Of a DNA stretch of 17,965 bases, positions 13,992-17,965 are shown piece by piece; position 1 is the first letter of the stretch; every line of letters begins with the position of its first letter. The stretch lies in assembly GCA_002405515.1 (NCBI GenBank), contig DHLZ01000030.1, positions 19,439 through 37,403 on the forward strand. Direction: 5' to 3'. The position numbers and the translations under genes are program-made. Origin of the DNA: Planctomycetaceae bacterium UBA4655 (GTDB lineage: Bacteria; Planctomycetota; Planctomycetia; Pirellulales; UBA1268). Below the pieces are notes generated by a model. The model was not told the origin of the DNA. It made no database searches and saw only the letters and a list, made by a program, of their open reading frames with translations.

Positions 13992-15152
13992 TCACCGCGG
14001 CTTCTTTTTCGCGAGTTCCAGCGAGCGCCCCTTCCCACCGGACTTTCCGCCGGCCGCCTTTCCCGAGCCAGACTTGCCGGAGGCGGGAATTGCGGCGGAC
14101 GGCGTCGCCCCGCCCTTCGTGACGGGCCGCTTCGACGACGCCCCGGCCTTGCCCCCGGAAGGCCGCGACTTTCCCGGCTGCGGCTTCGTCGCCGGTTTGG
14201 CCGGCTCCGACTTCACCGCCGGGCTGGCGAGTTCGGGCTTGATCGTGAGCGGCTTGCCCACGTTCGGCTTGACGACGAACGGCTTCGGCCCGGGCTTGCC
14301 CGATTTGGTGGCGGCCCGCGAACTGGGGCCGGTTGGAGGAACCGGGGTCTTGCCAGCGGGCCGTGCGGCCGCCTGTGGGCCTGCCGGCCGATGCTCCTCG
14401 GCCGCATCGGCCGCCCGCTTCCCCTCTCGACCAGCCGGAGGAGGCGGCGGGTTCCGCGGGGGCAGCGGCTCGCCTCGCTTGGGAAGCCGGTCCTTCGCCG
14501 CGGGATCGATCGCTAGCAGGATCTTCCGCACGTTCGTCCCGTGGAGGTTGGCCACGACGTCGGCCCCGAACTGATGCAAAAGCGACGAGAATTCCAGCCC
14601 CACCTTCTTCGCGACGGCCTTCTCGATCCACGGCACCTTTCCGGAATCGTATTCCTCCTTCGAGATTGCCCCCACCAGCAGCAGCACCGAGAGCGCCCCG
14701 CGGTCGAGCGGCACGGCGTGGCCCCCGAGCGCGGTCGAGGCGACGAACGAGACCACGAACGGCGGCACACCGTGCAACTGCTCGAGCGTCTTCAGGCCGT
14801 GCGCGAGCGAATGCTTCTTGGCGTGCTCGAGCGAAAAGCTGTAGGACGACTCGAAGACGCTCTGCAGCACCCTCCGCAGCGCCAGGCCGGCCCGGCCCGG
14901 ATCGGGCAGCTCGGCGAGCGTTTCCGCGAGCTCCGCGACCGTCGTGACACGAATCTCGTTGAGGTCGAAGAAGCCCTCGCCGAGCTTCGCGAAGACCTTC
15001 TCGGCGGTGGCGTAGTGGGCATCCTCGAGGCAGCAGGCGAAGAGCACCTGCTCGAGGATCGGGCGACCGACGTTGGGCACGATCGGCTTATAGTGCTGCT
15101 TGAGCACCTTGTGGACCTTGGCGATCAACTGCTGGCGTTGGGTGTTGGTCAT
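13992..15152 (-). CDS. Unknown protein: inactive-looking HhH/endonuclease III-like domain plus long basic tail
   Basis: This is a 386-residue protein I do not recognise as a named gene. Residues about 1-205 resemble the helix-hairpin-helix fold of endonuclease III: RPILEQVLFACCLEDAHYAT parallels the start of the glycosylase core, LEQLHGVPPFVVSFVASTAL parallels the hairpin (LPGVGRKTA), and AVPLDRGALSVLLLVG parallels the VDTH strand. The catalytic lysine position is F132, while the aspartate equivalent D150 remains. The four C-terminal iron-sulfur cysteines are missing. Residues about 215-386 form a low-complexity tail rich in Lys, Pro, Ala, Gly and Ser (such as KPGPKPFVVKPNVGKPLTIK), likely disordered and nucleic-acid binding. 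The ATG overlaps the rbfA stop as ATGA, and its stop is 3 bp before yebC. A structural nucleic-acid or ribosome-binding role is inferred, not shown. Confidence 0.7.
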   Translation of the reverse strand: MTNTQRQQLIAKVHKVLKQHYKPIVPNVGRPILEQVLFACCLEDAHYATAEKVFAKLGEGFFDLNEIRVTTVAELAETLAELPDPGRAGLALRRVLQSVFESSYSFSLEHAKKHSLAHGLKTLEQLHGVPPFVVSFVASTALGGHAVPLDRGALSVLLLVGAISKEEYDSGKVPWIEKAVAKKVGLEFSSLLHQFGADVVANLHGTNVRKILLAIDPAAKDRLPKRGEPLPPRNPPPPPAGREGKRAADAAEEHRPAGPQAAARPAGKTPVPPTGPSSRAATKSGKPGPKPFVVKPNVGKPLTIKPELASPAVKSEPAKPATKPQPGKSRPSGGKAGASSKRPVTKGGATPSAAIPASGKSGSGKAAGGKSGGKGRSLELAKKKPR

Positions 15153-15595
15153 ACGACGTCCTGCGGGTCCTCCGGCTCCGGGTGTTGCTCGTCCCGGTCA
15201 TTCCCGGGGTGTTCATCCTGCGGCCCATCCACTCCGGCCTCGCCGCCCTCCTCGCCGGGGAGCAGCTCCGCAAGCACGCGGGCCATCTCGATGGAGCGCT
15301 GAACGCCGCCGTCGAGCTTGAACTGAAGCCGCGGCGTGTATCGAGTCTCGATCCGGTCGGCGATTCTCGACTGCAGGAACCCAGCGGAGCTCGCGAGCCC
15401 ACGCAGGGCGAGTTGCTGCTTGGCTTCACCGCCCATGACGGAGACGTACACGGTCGCCGACTTCATGTCGGCCGCCATCTCGACGCGGGTGACGGTCACA
15501 TCCTTCACACGAGGATCGCGGACGCTCGTCAGGATCGCCATGCTCACCACCTCCCGCACCGCCTCGGCGGCTTTCAGCAGCCGACGCGAACTCAC
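15149..15595 (-). CDS. rbfA: Ribosome-binding factor A
   Basis: This 148-residue protein takes part in late 30S subunit maturation (16S rRNA 5' end processing, cold adaptation) in the cytoplasm. The KH-like core spans about 1-110, with SSRRLLKAAEAVREVVSMAI, DPRVKDVTVTRVEMAADMKS, ATVYVSVMG and RIADRIETRYTPRLQFKLD. The start is GTG at 15595. It forms a GTGA overlap with the infB stop, and the family N-terminus begins right there; a longer ATG version from 15631 would run into infB coding sequence. The last 35 or so residues are an acidic tail (EEGGEAGVDGPQDEHPGNDR and on) beyond the usual core. Its stop overlaps the next start as ATGA. The infB-rbfA order is the classic one in bacteria. Confidence 0.93.
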   Translation of the reverse strand: MSSRRLLKAAEAVREVVSMAILTSVRDPRVKDVTVTRVEMAADMKSATVYVSVMGGEAKQQLALRGLASSAGFLQSRIADRIETRYTPRLQFKLDGGVQRSIEMARVLAELLPGEEGGEAGVDGPQDEHPGNDRDEQHPEPEDPQDVV

Positions 15596-17965
15596 GAGAG
15601 CGTCCTCGCGACCTCCTCGATGCGGTAGCACTCGAGGATGTCACCCTCCTTGATGTCGTTGAATCCTGCGAGCTTGATGCCGCACTCGAGCCCGTCCCGA
15701 ACCTCGCGGGCGTCGTCTTTCTCCCGCTTGAGGGATTCGATGGCGTAATCGCCGAGGATCCTGTTGTCGCGGATCACCCGCAGCCGGCCGTTTCTCGCGA
15801 TGATGCCCGCGATCACGCGGCAGCCCGCGATGACGCCGATTCGGCTGACCGAGAAGGTCCGCTGCACAACGGCCCTGCCGAGTTCCGCCTCCCGCCGCTC
15901 CGGAGCGAGCATGCCCTCGAGGGCATTTTTCAGGTCGTCGGTCACCTGGTAGATGATTTCGTAGCGGCGAATCTGAACGCCCTGCGCGTCGGCGAGGGCC
16001 CGAGCCCGCTCGTCAGGCACGACGTTGAATCCGATGATCACGGCATCCGAGGCGTCGGCGAGCGCCACGTCGGCCTCGGTGATGCCACCGACGGTCGCCT
16101 GCAGCATGCGAATCTTCACCTCGGGATGCTCGAGCTTGCCGAGCTCCTTGAGGATCGCCTCGATCGATCCGCGGACGTCGGCCCGAAGGATGAGATTGAG
16201 CGTCGGCGCCTTCTCGCGGCCCAGCCTGTCGAAGAGGTTCTCGAGCGTCACGTGCACAGGCTGGCTCGAGAGATTGCTCTGACGTCGGATGCCGCTCCGC
16301 TGCACGGCTACCTCGCGGGCCCGTGCGATCGACTCCACGACGTGGAAGCGTTCGCCCGGCACAGGCGGCACGTCGAAGCCGCTCACGAAGACCGGCTGCG
16401 ACGGCCCCGCTTCCTTCACAGACTTCTTCTTGAGCGTGTCGGTCATCGACTTGACGTGGCCGCTGCCCTCTCCGCAGACCACGGCATCGCCCACGTGGAG
16501 CGTGCCTTTTTGTACGAGCAGGCAGGCCACGACGCCGCGGCCCTCGTGGATCGACGCATCCAGGCAGACGCCGGCCGCGGCCCTCTCCGGGTTTGCCCGC
16601 AGGTCGTGGAGCTCCGCGATCGTCAAGAGCGTGTCGAGCAGGTGGTCGATGCCCTCGCCCGTCACCGCGCTCGTCTTCACCACCTCGATCTCGCCGCCCC
16701 ACTCGGTCGGCAGCAGTTCGTTCGCGGCGAGCTGCTGGTAGATCCGCTGCACGTCCACGCCCGGCAGGTCGATCTTGTTGATGCAGACCACGATCGGCAC
16801 GCCGGCCGCCTTCGCATGGCTGATCGCCTCCTCGGTCTGCGGCATGATCCCGTCGTCCGCCGCGATCACGATCACGGCGCAGTCCGTCACGTTGGCACCA
16901 CGGGCCCGCATCTGCGTGAAGGCCTCGTGGCCGGGAGTATCGACGAAGGTGATCATCCGGTCGTTGCGGCGGATGCCGTACGCACGCATGTGCTGCGTGA
17001 TGCCGCCCGACTCGCGGGCGGCGACATCGATGCCGAGAATCCTGTCGAGGAGAGACGTCTTGCCGTGATCAACGTGCCCAAGGAAGGTCACGACCGGCGC
17101 GCGTGCAACCCGCAGGCCCGGATCCTCGTCGATGGCATCGAAGCCGGCAAGCAACTCCTTCTCGAGATCCTCGACGGTCTTGACGTTGAGCTCGACGCCC
17201 AGCTCCGCAGCGAGCAACTCAACGGTGTCACGATCGAGCATGGTAGACATGCTCGGCATCTGATCCAGGCCGAAACCCAAAAGCTTCTTGAGCACCTCGC
17301 CGGCGGCGAGGCCGATCGCCTCCGAGAAGGCGCGGACGGTGCAGGGGACCTGGATCGCGGCGGACGACTTTCGGGGGGCAGCCGTCGAGACGCTCGCCCC
17401 CTTTCGCTGCCGCGGGCGGCGTCGCCGCGCACCATACTCGTCGTCGCCGGGAATGCCCCTCGATTCGCCGGAACGTTTCCTCGCCAGCTGACGGCTGTCG
17501 CGACCGCCGAGCAGGTCGTCCGACTGCGGCCCTCCGCCCCCCTTCGATGGAACCCGACGGATCCTGCCGCCAAGCTCCAGCGGCGGGGGAATCGGCCCCG
17601 GCTCGAGGCCCCGAGGACCACCCGAGCCCGTCCGGGCGCGAGCCTCCGACTGCCGCTGCTCGTGCTTCCGCATGTGCTCCGCGAGCGGCTTGGCGCCCCC
17701 TGCCTTGGCGCTGCGGATCGCCTCGATCGGCAGCTTCACGTCGGGCTTCTGCGGGGCGGGTTCGTCGCTCCGGCGGTCGATGGTTGGCCGAGTCACGGGC
17801 ATCGGGGCGAACTTGAAGGCAGGCCGTGGCGCCGGTTTGGGGACCTGGGGCCTTGGACGCGGCGGTTCGGCTGAACCAGCCGATCCGCCACCGGCTGGCT
17901 TCCCGAGCGGCGCAGCGGGTCTCGACGGTGCTGCGGCGGCTCCAGACTGCGCCGGACCAGACTGC
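15592..17965 (-). CDS. infB: Translation initiation factor IF-2 (5' end outside window)
   Basis: This GTPase places initiator fMet-tRNA on the ribosome and promotes subunit joining. The frame is open to the window edge, giving 790 visible residues; the true start lies outside. In order there is a Pro/Ala/Arg-rich N-terminal linker, an IF2_N domain (VRAFSEAIGLAAGEVLKKLL), and then the G domain. G1 is GHVDHGKT at 17056-17079, the switch region is GGITQHMRAYGI, G3 is DTPGH at 16927-16941, and G4 is NKID at 16768-16779. Beta-barrel and C-terminal fMet-tRNA binding domains follow (MLQATVGGITEADVALADAS, GVIAGCRVIAGIIARNGRLR). All key GTPase motifs are intact. An ATG at 17802 is internal: the sequence upstream keeps the same linker composition without a stop. 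The TGA overlaps the rbfA GTG, so the two genes are translationally coupled. Confidence 0.96.
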   Translation of the reverse strand, partial: QSGPAQSGAAAAPSRPAAPLGKPAGGGSAGSAEPPRPRPQVPKPAPRPAFKFAPMPVTRPTIDRRSDEPAPQKPDVKLPIEAIRSAKAGGAKPLAEHMRKHEQRQSEARARTGSGGPRGLEPGPIPPPLELGGRIRRVPSKGGGGPQSDDLLGGRDSRQLARKRSGESRGIPGDDEYGARRRRPRQRKGASVSTAAPRKSSAAIQVPCTVRAFSEAIGLAAGEVLKKLLGFGLDQMPSMSTMLDRDTVELLAAELGVELNVKTVEDLEKELLAGFDAIDEDPGLRVARAPVVTFLGHVDHGKTSLLDRILGIDVAARESGGITQHMRAYGIRRNDRMITFVDTPGHEAFTQMRARGANVTDCAVIVIAADDGIMPQTEEAISHAKAAGVPIVVCINKIDLPGVDVQRIYQQLAANELLPTEWGGEIEVVKTSAVTGEGIDHLLDTLLTIAELHDLRANPERAAAGVCLDASIHEGRGVVACLLVQKGTLHVGDAVVCGEGSGHVKSMTDTLKKKSVKEAGPSQPVFVSGFDVPPVPGERFHVVESIARAREVAVQRSGIRRQSNLSSQPVHVTLENLFDRLGREKAPTLNLILRADVRGSIEAILKELGKLEHPEVKIRMLQATVGGITEADVALADASDAVIIGFNVVPDERARALADAQGVQIRRYEIIYQVTDDLKNALEGMLAPERREAELGRAVVQRTFSVSRIGVIAGCRVIAGIIARNGRLRVIRDNRILGDYAIESLKREKDDAREVRDGLECGIKLAGFNDIKEGDILECYRIEEVARTLS

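Noticed and set aside
16126..17874. A 582-codon plus-strand open frame opposite infB
   Set aside because: infB on the other strand has every GTPase motif; the plus-strand frame is Arg/Leu/His/Asp-rich with no homology I can see.

Overview
This is a GC-rich window with tightly packed genes that looks like a Planctomycetes chromosome (inference). The supporting content is a secreted DUF1573 protein next to a degenerate UshA-like/tetraheme cytochrome fusion, a Tat-exported Gfo/Idh/MocA oxidoreductase coupled to a secreted HEAT-repeat protein, and an ECF sigma/RskA pair. No tRNA, rRNA, CRISPR array, insertion sequence or phage gene was recognised. Twelve protein genes are called, and the two at the window edges are incomplete.

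Left part (1-4720): proS (archaeal/eukaryotic-type prolyl-tRNA synthetase, minus strand, 3' end outside the window) diverges over 88 bp from a plus-strand pair of 3'-5' exoribonucleases. These are a YhaM-type OB-fold + HD-domain enzyme and RNase R, joined by a 4-bp ATGA overlap. Together they form a small RNA-decay unit.

Centre-left (4772-10053, plus strand): the envelope/redox pair (DUF1573 protein, then the cytochrome fusion 22 bp later) is followed by a hairpin. A second module comes next: a secreted fasciclin (FAS1) protein, an ECF sigma factor, and an RskA-like membrane anti-sigma factor that overlaps the sigma gene by 4 bp. This resembles the mycobacterial SigK-RskA system, whose known targets MPT70 and MPT83 are FAS1 proteins. 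An imperfect SigK-like promoter lies upstream of the FAS1 gene. The module ends at a probable two-way terminator facing the minus-strand genes.

Centre-right (10113-13158, minus strand): a Tat-signal Gfo/Idh/MocA family protein is followed after 1 bp by a secreted HEAT-repeat protein.

Right part (13239-17965, minus strand): a translation-factor operon reads infB (5' end outside the window) - rbfA - unknown gene - yebC. The junctions are a GTGA overlap, an ATGA overlap and a 3-bp gap. The unknown gene has an endonuclease III-like helix-hairpin-helix fold without the catalytic lysine or iron-sulfur cysteines, plus a long basic Lys/Pro/Ala tail. It sits where truB is found in many bacteria, and is the least explained gene here.
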